In this document: one piece after another, positions 6,657 through 13,212 of the stretch
Position numbering within the stretch: the stretch's first letter is position 1
Layout: each line of letters begins with the position of its first letter
From: Thermohalobaculum sp039185235
Lineage (GTDB): Bacteria > Pseudomonadota > Alphaproteobacteria > Rhodobacterales > Rhodobacteraceae
Assembly (NCBI GenBank): GCA_039185235.1
Contig: JBCDAS010000095.1
Location: 1-13,212 of the forward strand
Direction of reading: 5' to 3'
DNA length: 13,212 nucleotides
Notes under the pieces: model-generated
The model's input: the letters and a program-made list of their open reading frames with translations, nothing else
Database searches by the model: none
Told to the model about the DNA's origin: nothing
Translations under genes and position numbers: made by a program

Positions 6657-7723
6657 ATAGCCGCTCCTCTGACACCTCCTGGCGCGCGCACGCCTGTTTT
6701 CTCCCGGTCCTCCATCTCGGCAAGCATCTCGATCAGGCGACCGAGATTGGAGCCGACCTCCCGCGAAGGCGTTTGCGGTTTAGGCCCATTGAGCACCGCA
6801 TCGACCAAGAATTCCGTTTCGGGCAGAGCGGGTTCTAACAGGCCTTTGTGAGATTTCAGGCAGCTCATGGCGACCCTGGACATCAGTTGACGTTTTCGCC
6901 GGCCAGTCACGACCGCCCGCTGGGAGACGCTGTCAAAGCCGTTTCGGGCAATCTCTGCACCGATCTCTGCATAGAGATGGCGCGCCGCGAAAATCGCTGC
7001 CCGGCAGGACCAGGGGAGGGCCTGGATCCCGGCCTCTGACCGGCGGTAAAGCGTGTCGGCCTCAGACAAAAGGCGCTGGGTCACGGTGCCGAGCTCTGGT
7101 GTGAAGACGGGATTGGCGATCAGGTGATCGGGATCAATCCCCGCCTCGGCCAGCCAGTCGAGGGGGAGGTATACCCTGCCCGCACGCGCGTCCTCTCCCA
7201 CATCGCGCGCAATATTTGTCAGCTGCATAGCGACGCCAAGATCGCATGCGCGCGCCAAAGCGTCTGGGCAGCGTACGCCCATAATCAGCGACATCATGGC
7301 GCCGACCGTGCTTGCGACCCGGGCGGAATAGGCCCGTAGGTCCGAGAGCGTCTGATAGCGCTGCACAATCGCGTCCCAAGCAAGCCCCTCCAGCAAGGCT
7401 TCGGGCAGTGCTTCTGGGATGCCGAACCGCCGAACCGTGTCGGCAAAAGCGCGGTCTGCGGCGAAATCCTCAGGTGCGCCATCGTAAATCGCCGCCAGAC
7501 GTCGGCGCAGGCGGGTCACGGCTTCGGCCTTGCCGCTGGCGAGGTCCACACCGTCATCGGCGAGGCGGCAGAAGGCGTAAAGCGCATAGGCCGGCATCCG
7601 AACCCGGTCGGCCAGTAAAAGCGAGGCGGCATGGAAGGAGCGCGAACCCGTGCGGATCATCGCACGGCAATCGGCGAGATCGCCATAGCTGGCAAAGGGC
7701 TCTCGGTTCGGGCTATCGAACAT
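6653..7723 (-). CDS. crtB: Phytoene synthase CrtB
   Basis: CrtB couples two GGPP molecules head to head into 15-cis phytoene, the committed step of carotenoid synthesis. The 356-residue protein has both Mg-binding Asp motifs of squalene/phytoene synthases: DDGVD at 56-60 and NIARDVGED at 170-178 (D174, D178). It also has the family signature residues VASTVG near 136-141 and GRVYLP at 182-187. The ATG at 7723 overlaps the crtI end by 11 nt, with CCCGAGG upstream inside crtI. Its stop overlaps the first small membrane-protein gene. Cotranscription with crtI from the operator-controlled promoter near 9260 is the natural reading. Confidence 0.95.
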   Translation of the reverse strand: MFDSPNREPFASYGDLADCRAMIRTGSRSFHAASLLLADRVRMPAYALYAFCRLADDGVDLASGKAEAVTRLRRRLAAIYDGAPEDFAADRAFADTVRRFGIPEALPEALLEGLAWDAIVQRYQTLSDLRAYSARVASTVGAMMSLIMGVRCPDALARACDLGVAMQLTNIARDVGEDARAGRVYLPLDWLAEAGIDPDHLIANPVFTPELGTVTQRLLSEADTLYRRSEAGIQALPWSCRAAIFAARHLYAEIGAEIARNGFDSVSQRAVVTGRRKRQLMSRVAMSCLKSHKGLLEPALPETEFLVDAVLNGPKPQTPSREVGSNLGRLIEMLAEMEDREKTGVRAPGGVRGAAI

Positions 7724-9263
7724 TCGACGCCTCGGGGATTAACTCGTCGACGATCTGTGCGGAGGTCAGGACCCCCGGGATCCCAGCACCGGGATGGGTG
7801 CCCGCCCCCACCATCCAGAGGCCTTCCACTTCCTCCGAAACATTATGCGGGCGGAACCAAGCGCTTTGCCAAAGAAGCGGCTCCGGTCCGAACCCGGCGC
7901 CTTGGATCGCGTTGAGATCCTGTTTGAAATCGAGTGGTGTCAGCATTTTGGAGGTAACCACATGGCGACCGAGATCTGGCAAAACCGTCTCTGCCAGCCG
8001 GGCCTCAAGCGCTTGGCGCTTCGCCTCGGCCTCGGCCTCCCAGTCGGTCCCGCTGCCTAGATGGGGCACTGGCACAAGCGCATAGAATGCGTCGCAGCCC
8101 TCTGGCGCCATCGAAGGATCGGTCGCCGTTGGACGATAGAGATAGATCGAGAAATCATCACTCAGTTGCTTCCTGCGGAAGATATCCCTCAGGAGGCCCT
8201 TGTAACGCGGGCCGAGAAGGATCGAATGATGGGCAACGTCCTCATAGCGCTTGTCGGTGCCGAAATACCAAAGGAATAACCCCATCGAATGGGCTTGTGG
8301 CGCGAGGTTTCGCCAGACTGTGCGTCTCTTGCGCCCTGGGAGCAGGTTCTCGTAGGTCCAGAGCGTGTCTGCATTACAAACCGTCACGGGTGCCTTGATC
8401 TCCTCGCCCGAACTCAGGCGCACTCCGGTCGCGCGATTGCCTTTGGTGGTGATCTCGGCCACATCGCAGTTGAGGCGCAGCTCGCCTCCTTGGCGTTCGA
8501 TCAGCCTCACCATGCCTTTGACGATAGAGCCGGTTCCGCCGATGGCGGAATGCACGCCCCAGGTCTTTTCGAGATGGGAGATCAGTGAATAGATCGACGT
8601 GACGGAGAACGGGTTGCCACCGATCAAGAGTGGATGGAACGAGAACACGATCCGAAGCCTTGGATCTTTGAAATACTTCGACACCAACCAATAGACCGAG
8701 CGGTGCCCGTTCAGCCAAAGCACCAGTGGCAGCTTACGCAGCATCGAGCCGAAGGTCGTAAATGGGATCATACCCATTGTGTTGAAGCCGCCTTCAAAAG
8801 CGCGCTGGCTCGCTGCGTAGTAAGCATCGTAGCCAGCCACATCGTCAGGGCTAAACTTCGCGATCTCGGCCTTCATGCGCTCGGGATCAGCGGTGGCATC
8901 AAACACCATGCCATCGTCGAACCGGATCCGGTAATAGGGATCCATCTCGCGCAGATCGACATCGTCTTCGAGCCGCGCGCCGGCAAGACGCCAGAGTTCA
9001 TGCAGAAGATAGGGTGCTGTAACGATGGTCGGACCGGCATCGAAGGTGAAGCCATCTTGCTCGAAGACCCGGGCGCGACCACCCGGGCGATCCAGCTTCT
9101 CCAGCACCTGAACGCGATACCCACGCGCGCCGAGACGGATGGCCGCCGCAAGTCCGCCGAAGCCGGATCCGATGACCAGGGCAAGCGGCCGCGGATCCTC
9201 GGACGGATCGCCCTCAATCGCTGCGCTGGTGTCAACGTCAAAGATTTGTGGCTTTGTCAGCAT
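7713..9263 (-). CDS. crtI: Phytoene desaturase CrtI
   Basis: CrtI is an FAD enzyme that carries out three (neurosporene) or four (lycopene) desaturations of phytoene; the Rhodobacter type makes neurosporene. The 516-residue protein has LALVIGSGFGGLAAAIRLGA (dinucleotide fold, about 27-46), DRPGGRARVFEQDGFTFDAGP and the C-terminal GAGTHPGAGIPGVLTSA. The product range cannot be read from sequence. The ATG at 9263 is the only usable start: no ATG, GTG or TTG follows in frame before the nucleotide-binding loop. There is no Shine-Dalgarno sequence in front of it, and the start codon lies inside a PpsR-type operator. crtI is first in the unit crtI-crtB-two small genes and diverges from the threonine aldolase-family gene. 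Confidence 0.94.
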   Translation of the reverse strand: MLTKPQIFDVDTSAAIEGDPSEDPRPLALVIGSGFGGLAAAIRLGARGYRVQVLEKLDRPGGRARVFEQDGFTFDAGPTIVTAPYLLHELWRLAGARLEDDVDLREMDPYYRIRFDDGMVFDATADPERMKAEIAKFSPDDVAGYDAYYAASQRAFEGGFNTMGMIPFTTFGSMLRKLPLVLWLNGHRSVYWLVSKYFKDPRLRIVFSFHPLLIGGNPFSVTSIYSLISHLEKTWGVHSAIGGTGSIVKGMVRLIERQGGELRLNCDVAEITTKGNRATGVRLSSGEEIKAPVTVCNADTLWTYENLLPGRKRRTVWRNLAPQAHSMGLFLWYFGTDKRYEDVAHHSILLGPRYKGLLRDIFRRKQLSDDFSIYLYRPTATDPSMAPEGCDAFYALVPVPHLGSGTDWEAEAEAKRQALEARLAETVLPDLGRHVVTSKMLTPLDFKQDLNAIQGAGFGPEPLLWQSAWFRPHNVSEEVEGLWMVGAGTHPGAGIPGVLTSAQIVDELIPEASNVR

Positions 9264-9272
9264 GAATTGACA
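9255..9272. promoter_or_regulatory. PpsR/CrtJ-type operator at the crtI start, shared with the aldolase gene
   Basis: TGTCAGCATGAATTGACA is a perfect TGTCA-N8-TGACA repeat. It contains the crtI start codon (CAT on this strand at 9261-9263). A further TGTCA follows at 9281-9285 after another 8 bp. The centre is about 107 bp upstream of the aldolase ATG. In Rhodobacter the crtI-crtA spacer is a CrtJ/PpsR target; here the divergent partner is a different gene, but the operator type is retained. Confidence 0.8.
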
Positions 9273-9370
9273 GTACAACCTGTCACATACTGCACGCAAG
9301 CGGCAATTATGGGTCTTGGAAACCGACTTGCCCGGTGCCATCGTCAGTGGCGATCGATCAAGGCGCTTCC

Positions 9371-10393
9371 ATGTATGATTTCTACTCGGATACCAAAACC
9401 AAACCAACCCGGGCCATGCGTGAGGCAATGCTCGAGGCCCCGGTTGGCGATGAGCAGAAAGATGAGGACCCGACGACCCGCGCGCTGTGCGAACGCGTCG
9501 CCGAACTCTTGGGCAAAGAGGCTGCGGTCTTTCTGCCTTCGGGCACGATGTGCAACGAGATCGCGATCCGCGTGCATTGTCGCCCGGGCGACGAGATCAT
9601 ATGCGAGCGCAGCTGCCATGTGATTGGTTTCGAAGGCGGCGGTCCCGCGGCGCTCGCGGGTGCGATGGTGCACCCTTTGGATGGCGATCGCGGTCGCATG
9701 ACCGCCGATCAGGTCCGCGCTGCGATCCGTGCGCCGTCGCGATATGGGCCCCGGTCACGACTTCTCTCGGTAGAGCAGACGGCAAATCTTGCCGGAGGCG
9801 CCGTTTGGCCTCTGGCGCAGCTCAACGAGATTGCAGCGGTCGCCAAAGCTCACGGCCTCAGCACCCATATGGATGGCGCGCGTCTGATGAATGCCGTGGT
9901 TGCAAGCGGTCTCTCGGCTGCCGAATTCGCCACGGGCTATGACAGCGTCTGGATCGACTTCACCAAGGGCCTAGGAGCGCCCGTTGGGGCTATGCTTGCT
10001 GGAAGCCGGGACTTCATCGAGGAAGCCTGGCGGTTCAAACAGCAAATGGGCGGCGCAATGCGCCAATCGGGCGTGCTCGCAGCGATGGCGAACTACGCGC
10101 TCGATCACCATGTGGAGCGGATGGCTGAAGACCATCGCCGCGCGCGGGAGATCTCTGGCCTTCTACAAGAGTTGAAACGCGTGACCCAGGTTCTCCCGGT
10201 CGAGAGCAACATCGTGATTTTCGACTTGGCCGAGGAAGGGCCTGACGCCCAAGCCCTGACTAAGGCTCTGCATAAGGCAGGCGTCATTGTCGGCCCCTTT
10301 GGCGAGCGGCGCATCAGAATAGTAACCCATCTCGACGTGGATGATGTGGCTGTTGCAGCATTGAAGAGCGCCCTGACAGATCAGCTAAGCTAA
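9371..10393 (+). CDS. PLP-dependent threonine aldolase family protein
   Basis: Fold-type I PLP enzymes of this family split L-threonine or other beta-hydroxy amino acids into glycine and an aldehyde. The 340-residue protein begins MYDFYSDTKTKPTRAMREAM, matching the RSDTxTxPTxAM start of E. coli LtaE. It has LPSGTMCN at 55-62, H83 (predicted cofactor stacking), THMDGARL at 165-172 (D168, R171), the predicted Schiff-base lysine K199 in DFTKGLGAPVG, and GGAMRQSG at 227-234. The ENTHN loop of LtaE reads EQTAN here (135-139), so the active-site His of that loop is absent and substrate range is uncertain. I chose the ATG at 9371 because AAGGCG precedes it; a GTG at 9335 adds non-family residues. 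It occupies the crtA position of Rhodobacter clusters. Glycine for 5-aminolevulinate synthesis is a possible role (inference). Confidence 0.85.
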   Translation: MYDFYSDTKTKPTRAMREAMLEAPVGDEQKDEDPTTRALCERVAELLGKEAAVFLPSGTMCNEIAIRVHCRPGDEIICERSCHVIGFEGGGPAALAGAMVHPLDGDRGRMTADQVRAAIRAPSRYGPRSRLLSVEQTANLAGGAVWPLAQLNEIAAVAKAHGLSTHMDGARLMNAVVASGLSAAEFATGYDSVWIDFTKGLGAPVGAMLAGSRDFIEEAWRFKQQMGGAMRQSGVLAAMANYALDHHVERMAEDHRRAREISGLLQELKRVTQVLPVESNIVIFDLAEEGPDAQALTKALHKAGVIVGPFGERRIRIVTHLDVDDVAVAALKSALTDQLS

Positions 10394-10405
10394 ACCTTCG
10401 TGCAA

Positions 10406-10473
10406 GCGTCCCTGATCCCTTACGGGATTACGGCGGGCAAGCCCGCCACCCATGCAAGCATGGGCAGGGACGC
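10406..10473. repeat. Cloverleaf-forming palindromic element after the aldolase gene
   Basis: An outer 9-bp stem GCGTCCCTG (10406-10414) / CAGGGACGC (10465-10473) encloses three perfect hairpins: ATCCC-TTAC-GGGAT (10415-10428), GGCGGG-CAAG-CCCGCC (10432-10447) and CCCATG-CAAG-CATGGG (10449-10464). Only four junction bases are unpaired. On the minus strand two of the loops become the stable G(CUUG)C tetraloop. It starts 12 nt after the aldolase stop. It could be a REP-like repeat, a bidirectional 3'-end structure or an RNA element; no T-tract is present. It is not a tRNA: there is no anticodon-like 7-nt loop, T-loop or CCA end. Confidence 0.7.
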
Positions 10474-10521
10474 CAGGCGCCTAGCTCGGAGTTTTGCGAG
10501 AGCAGTCAGACTGGGGCCAAC

Positions 10522-10537
10522 GCGCCCGAGAGGGCGC
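10522..10537. repeat. GC hairpin with GNRA-type loop in the convergent spacer
   Basis: GCGCCC-GAGA-GGGCGC gives a 6-bp all-GC stem closed by a GAGA (GNRA) tetraloop on the plus strand. It lies between the cloverleaf and a longer palindrome in the aldolase-bchO spacer. It may act as a 3'-end stabiliser or factor-dependent termination aid; no U-tract follows. Confidence 0.5.
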
Positions 10538-10550
10538 CAAGTGTAGGTGT

Positions 10551-10572
10551 ATGCGCGGGCTTGCCCGCGCAT
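10551..10572. repeat. Long perfect palindrome downstream of bchO
   Basis: ATGCGCGGG-CTTG-CCCGCGCAT forms a 9-bp stem with a CTTG loop on the plus strand, 23 bp past the bchO stop. Its 14-bp core GCGGGCTTGCCCGC is the reverse complement of the core of the second cloverleaf hairpin (10433-10446), so the two form an inverted pair about 115 bp apart. No T-run flanks it. It could be a terminator-like barrier for the converging transcripts, or a REP-type unit. Confidence 0.55.
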
Positions 10573-10595
10573 TCCGTTTGGTTCGACGGGATCGT

Positions 10596-11444
10596 CTAGA
10601 CAAGCTGGTCGATGGTGGCTGGATCCTCCTCATGGGCGAGATGGCCAAGGCCGGGGAGATCAACCACTTCGGCCTCTGGAATCAGAGCGGCCGTCTCGAA
10701 CTGATTGAACGGCCTCACCGTTTGATCCCGTTCTGCGGCAATCAGGCGAACTGGGATTTTCAGCTTTGGAAGATCGGCGCCCAGCGTGTCCAAATCCCAA
10801 CGCGCCATCATATTGATCGCACCGCGCACATGGCGGGGGCAGGTGAAGAGCCGGTGGTAGAGTTCCAGCCCCCTCTCATCCAGGACCGATCCGGTGCCAT
10901 CGATCAAACGCTTCACAGCAGCGCGATCCGCCGCCGTCCAGGCCACGGCCTGGGGCACAAGAGGGTTCCAGATCAGGGCCTTTGCAATGGGCGGAAAGAG
11001 GCTCGCCGCGATTCCTTTGAACGGCAAGAATGCCCCGTTCACCGTGACGATCCGCTCTGGCGCTATAAGACCATCGATTGCCATGCGCGCCAGCACGGGC
11101 CCTCCTGCGGAATGACCAATTGCCAAAACCGGGACCGCCCCCAAGGTCTCCAGCAACGCCGCCAAGGATCGCGCCATGCCTGGGATAGAGAGTTCAAAGA
11201 CCGAAGCCGACCGGCTAAATCCATGGCCCGGCAGATCCGGTACAATCACCCGGTAACGCGCTGCCAAAACTGGCGCCAACCCGCGCCAGGAATGGCCCGA
11301 GGCGCCGGTTCCATGGACCAATAACAGATCCGGCCCTTCGCCCATAATCTGGACATGCCAGTCGGTGGTCCCGGCCCGCAAAAACTGGCTGGCTCCACAA
11401 TGCGGCCAGTCCTGCCCATCGCGGGTCCAATCGAGGAGCGGCAT
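10596..11444 (-). CDS. bchO: BchO, alpha/beta-hydrolase of the magnesium chelatase operon
   Basis: BchO is an alpha/beta-hydrolase fold protein encoded with bchI and bchD in purple bacteria. A link to Mg-protoporphyrin formation is inferred from gene context in the literature; its reaction is not firmly established. The 282-residue protein shows LLVHGTGASGHSWRGLAPVL (about 41-60), the nucleophile elbow GHSAGG (S112), and probable triad partners D240 (AERDQTV) and H268 (GLGHLAHEE). No signal peptide or membrane helix is obvious. The ATG at 11444 is preceded by GGGAGATAGGGG, and only 6 bp separate it from the bchD stop. It is the last gene of the bchI-bchD-bchO unit and converges with the aldolase gene. 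Confidence 0.9.
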   Translation of the reverse strand: MPLLDWTRDGQDWPHCGASQFLRAGTTDWHVQIMGEGPDLLLVHGTGASGHSWRGLAPVLAARYRVIVPDLPGHGFSRSASVFELSIPGMARSLAALLETLGAVPVLAIGHSAGGPVLARMAIDGLIAPERIVTVNGAFLPFKGIAASLFPPIAKALIWNPLVPQAVAWTAADRAAVKRLIDGTGSVLDERGLELYHRLFTCPRHVRGAINMMARWDLDTLGADLPKLKIPVRLIAAERDQTVRPFNQFETAALIPEAEVVDLPGLGHLAHEEDPATIDQLV

Positions 11445-11450
11445 CGGCCC

Positions 11451-13103
11451 CTATCTCCCGGCACGCACGGTGTCGGAGAGGGCGCGCGCCTCCATCCGGG
11501 GCATCGTGACATAGCGCGCGCCCATCTCACGGGCCAATTCCTCGGCACGCTTCTGCGGGCGCCGTGCAGTGTCGATGACGATAGCGGGCAGCGCGCGGGC
11601 TCGAACGGCCTTGGCTGCGCGCTCGGCATCGGCCGTGGCGGTCTCGGGGCTGCCTGGGGCGAGCGGGACATTGCCCTTGCCGTCGGTCAGCGCCACCAGC
11701 ATGGGCGTTTGACCCCGGCGCCGGGCCGTCTCGGCCAAGGCCATAGCCTCCAGCAGACCCGCAGCAAGCGGCGTGCCGCCTCCACCGGGTAGAGCCGAAA
11801 GCGCGCGCTTTGCTCGCGCAAGCGCCCGCGTGGGTGGCAGCAAAACCTCGGCCTTCTCACCCCGAAACGCCACAACGGCCACGTGATCGCGGCGGCGATA
11901 GGCCTCGGCCAGCATCACTTCCACGGCGCCTTTCGCCTCGGCGAGCCGCGCAATCGCGGCCGAGCCCGAGGCGTCAACGGCAAACACAGTCAGTGTCTCG
12001 GCCCGTTCCTTCAGCCGTTGGATCCGGAAATCCTCGACCCTGATCGCGAGGCCGCCGCCCGGTGGTTTCTGCCGGATCCGCTGCCAAGGGGCCGCGCTGC
12101 GCAAGGTGGCGGCAACATCCAGTCTCGCGCCATCGCCTGGGCGCCCGGGCCTGAGCCCTGCGGGCCGCCCACGTCGTGCCATGCGCCGCTGAGCCCCAGC
12201 GCCGCCGCGCCCTTGCGCCCTGACCTCGGACCCTGCGATCATTGCTGTCAAAAGCCCAGGCGGCAGCCCGCTTTGCGCAGCCTCCACGGCCATCTCTTGC
12301 GGGATGCCTTCAGTCTGCGGCTCTGATTGCTGCTGCGGCTCCTGATTAGTATCCGTCTGCGGTTTGCGCTCTTCGGTATCGACCTCCGGCAGACGCGTGG
12401 CTCGCGGAGCCAGCACCAAACGCAGGGCGGCGGCCAGACACGCCTCATCAACAGCCTCCAGCGCCCAAAGCGCCGCAATCGCCCGCGCCGTTGCGACCGC
12501 TTGAATGGTGGCGCGGAGACCCGTCCCCAGCAACCCGCCTGCAGTGACCAAATGGGCAATCTGCTCGTCGGTCATTGTGACCCGAGCCAGTCGCCTGCGC
12601 GCTTCTGCGATCTCCTCGACCAGGGCGGGCGCAATACAATCCTTTGGCGAGAGACCCTCTAGAACGACCACCAGACCCAGGCGCTCGGCCAAAAGGCTGG
12701 GCAAGGCTTCACCCTCCTCCGCCCGCTCATCAAGCGCGATCAACGCGATCTTTTGCTCGTCAATTGCCTGGCCCAGCAGAGCACCAACCCGAGGCTCCAT
12801 CCGCTCGGCCATAGGAGCAATCAAAGTGCCACCTCCGGCGATCAGGCCTGGATCGCGAACCGGCCGCCCGGTGCCCAGCGTCGCGGCCAGATCGATCCCG
12901 CCAGTTAGCCGCTCGGTCGGGATGTTTGGGCCAACCCGGGGCAGACGTCCCAGCAGCGCGTCAATCTCGTCAAGAAACCGCATCCGCACCGGGCCCGCCC
13001 GGGCAATCACCCAAAGCCCACCCACCCGTCCAGGATCCAAAGCCAGAACTGAAGCCGCAAGACATGCATCTGACCAGCGCGCCTCTGCGCTGCCCGGCTC
13101 CAT
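11451..13103 (-). CDS. bchD: Magnesium chelatase subunit D (BchD)
   Basis: BchD pairs with the BchI ATPase ring to drive Mg insertion by BchH into protoporphyrin IX, the first committed bacteriochlorophyll step. The 550-residue protein has an N-terminal AAA+-like region without a recognisable Walker A motif, as usual for D subunits. A linker at about 239-270 is rich in Gln, Glu and Pro. An Arg/Gly-rich stretch at about 295-325 leads into a C-terminal von Willebrand A domain with the MIDAS residues DASGS (D377, S379, S381), GGGTPL (T444) and TDGKGN (D474). The linker is more Gln-rich and less acidic than I expect for the family. The ATG at 13103 overlaps the bchI stop as TGATG. Confidence 0.94.
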   Translation of the reverse strand: MEPGSAEARWSDACLAASVLALDPGRVGGLWVIARAGPVRMRFLDEIDALLGRLPRVGPNIPTERLTGGIDLAATLGTGRPVRDPGLIAGGGTLIAPMAERMEPRVGALLGQAIDEQKIALIALDERAEEGEALPSLLAERLGLVVVLEGLSPKDCIAPALVEEIAEARRRLARVTMTDEQIAHLVTAGGLLGTGLRATIQAVATARAIAALWALEAVDEACLAAALRLVLAPRATRLPEVDTEERKPQTDTNQEPQQQSEPQTEGIPQEMAVEAAQSGLPPGLLTAMIAGSEVRAQGRGGAGAQRRMARRGRPAGLRPGRPGDGARLDVAATLRSAAPWQRIRQKPPGGGLAIRVEDFRIQRLKERAETLTVFAVDASGSAAIARLAEAKGAVEVMLAEAYRRRDHVAVVAFRGEKAEVLLPPTRALARAKRALSALPGGGGTPLAAGLLEAMALAETARRRGQTPMLVALTDGKGNVPLAPGSPETATADAERAAKAVRARALPAIVIDTARRPQKRAEELAREMGARYVTMPRMEARALSDTVRAGR

Positions 13104-13212
13104 CAGGCCAACACGTCCTCGACCGCACGCATGACACGGGCGGTAGAGCCTGCCTCGTCAAGCGGATCGCGGCGCAGCCGGTGGCTCATCGCCATCGGAG
13201 CGACGGTCCGCA
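13103..13212 (-). CDS. bchI: Magnesium chelatase ATPase subunit I (BchI), C-terminal end only
   Basis: Only the last 35 codons are in the window, ending ...RTVAPMAMSHRLRRDPLD, then EAGSTARVMRAVEDVLA and TGA. This matches the conserved end of BchI (APMALRHRLRRDPLDEAGS type). BchI is the AAA+ ATPase that powers Mg chelation. The stop overlaps the bchD start by TGATG, so the two are translationally coupled. The rest lies beyond the right edge. Confidence 0.9.
   Translation of the reverse strand, partial: RTVAPMAMSHRLRRDPLDEAGSTARVMRAVEDVLA

Noticed and set aside
8634..9623. 329-codon plus-strand frame opposite crtI and running into the aldolase gene
   Set aside because: Antisense shadow of crtI; it crosses the divergent promoter and lacks family features.
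10406..10473. tRNA gene
   Set aside because: The cloverleaf has 4-nt loops, a 9-bp outer stem and no anticodon or T-loop consensus.
10494..11324. 276-codon plus-strand frame opposite bchO
   Set aside because: Antisense shadow starting in the palindrome-rich spacer; bchO on the other strand has full hydrolase motifs and a ribosome site.

Overview
The window is part of a photosynthesis gene cluster (PGC) of a purple or aerobic anoxygenic phototrophic alphaproteobacterium. The gene order bchX-bchC-crtF-crtE / crtD-crtC / crtB-crtI, the presence of crtC, crtD and crtF (the spheroidene branch), high GC and perfect TGT-N12-ACA (PpsR/CrtJ-type) operators point to Rhodobacterales (Rhodobacter or Roseobacter group). 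I cannot name the species.

Layout: positions 1-2884 carry bchX (partial), bchC and crtF, followed by crtE up to 3743, all on the minus strand and tightly packed. crtE diverges from crtD across a 159-bp spacer with two operators. crtD and crtC run on the plus strand and overlap in an unusual way: crtC has no ordinary start codon near its conserved N-terminus. Converging on them from the right is a minus-strand unit crtI-crtB followed by two tiny membrane-protein genes linked by ATGA overlaps. These sit where tspO (crtK) is found in Rhodobacter. crtI diverges from a plus-strand PLP enzyme of the threonine aldolase family, which sits where crtA would be expected. That gene converges with a minus-strand bchI-bchD-bchO unit; bchI is cut by the window edge. 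The roughly 200-bp convergent spacer holds several strong palindromes, including a 68-nt sequence that folds into a near-perfect cloverleaf.

How the genes work together: CrtE makes GGPP, CrtB joins two to phytoene, CrtI desaturates it, and CrtC, CrtD and CrtF hydrate, desaturate and O-methylate the acyclic product towards spheroidene. BchI/BchD (with BchH, outside the window) insert Mg into protoporphyrin, BchX (with BchY/BchZ, outside) reduces chlorin ring B, and BchC oxidises the 3-hydroxyethyl group. The three promoter regions bchC, crtE/crtD and crtI/aldolase each carry PpsR-type operators, so the carotenoid and bacteriochlorophyll genes, and probably the aldolase, look like one oxygen/light regulon.

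Points most worth a second look: the aldolase in the crtA slot, the apparent inversion of bchIDO compared with Rhodobacter, the tandem paralogous mini membrane proteins, the crtD/crtC junction, and the cloverleaf repeat.
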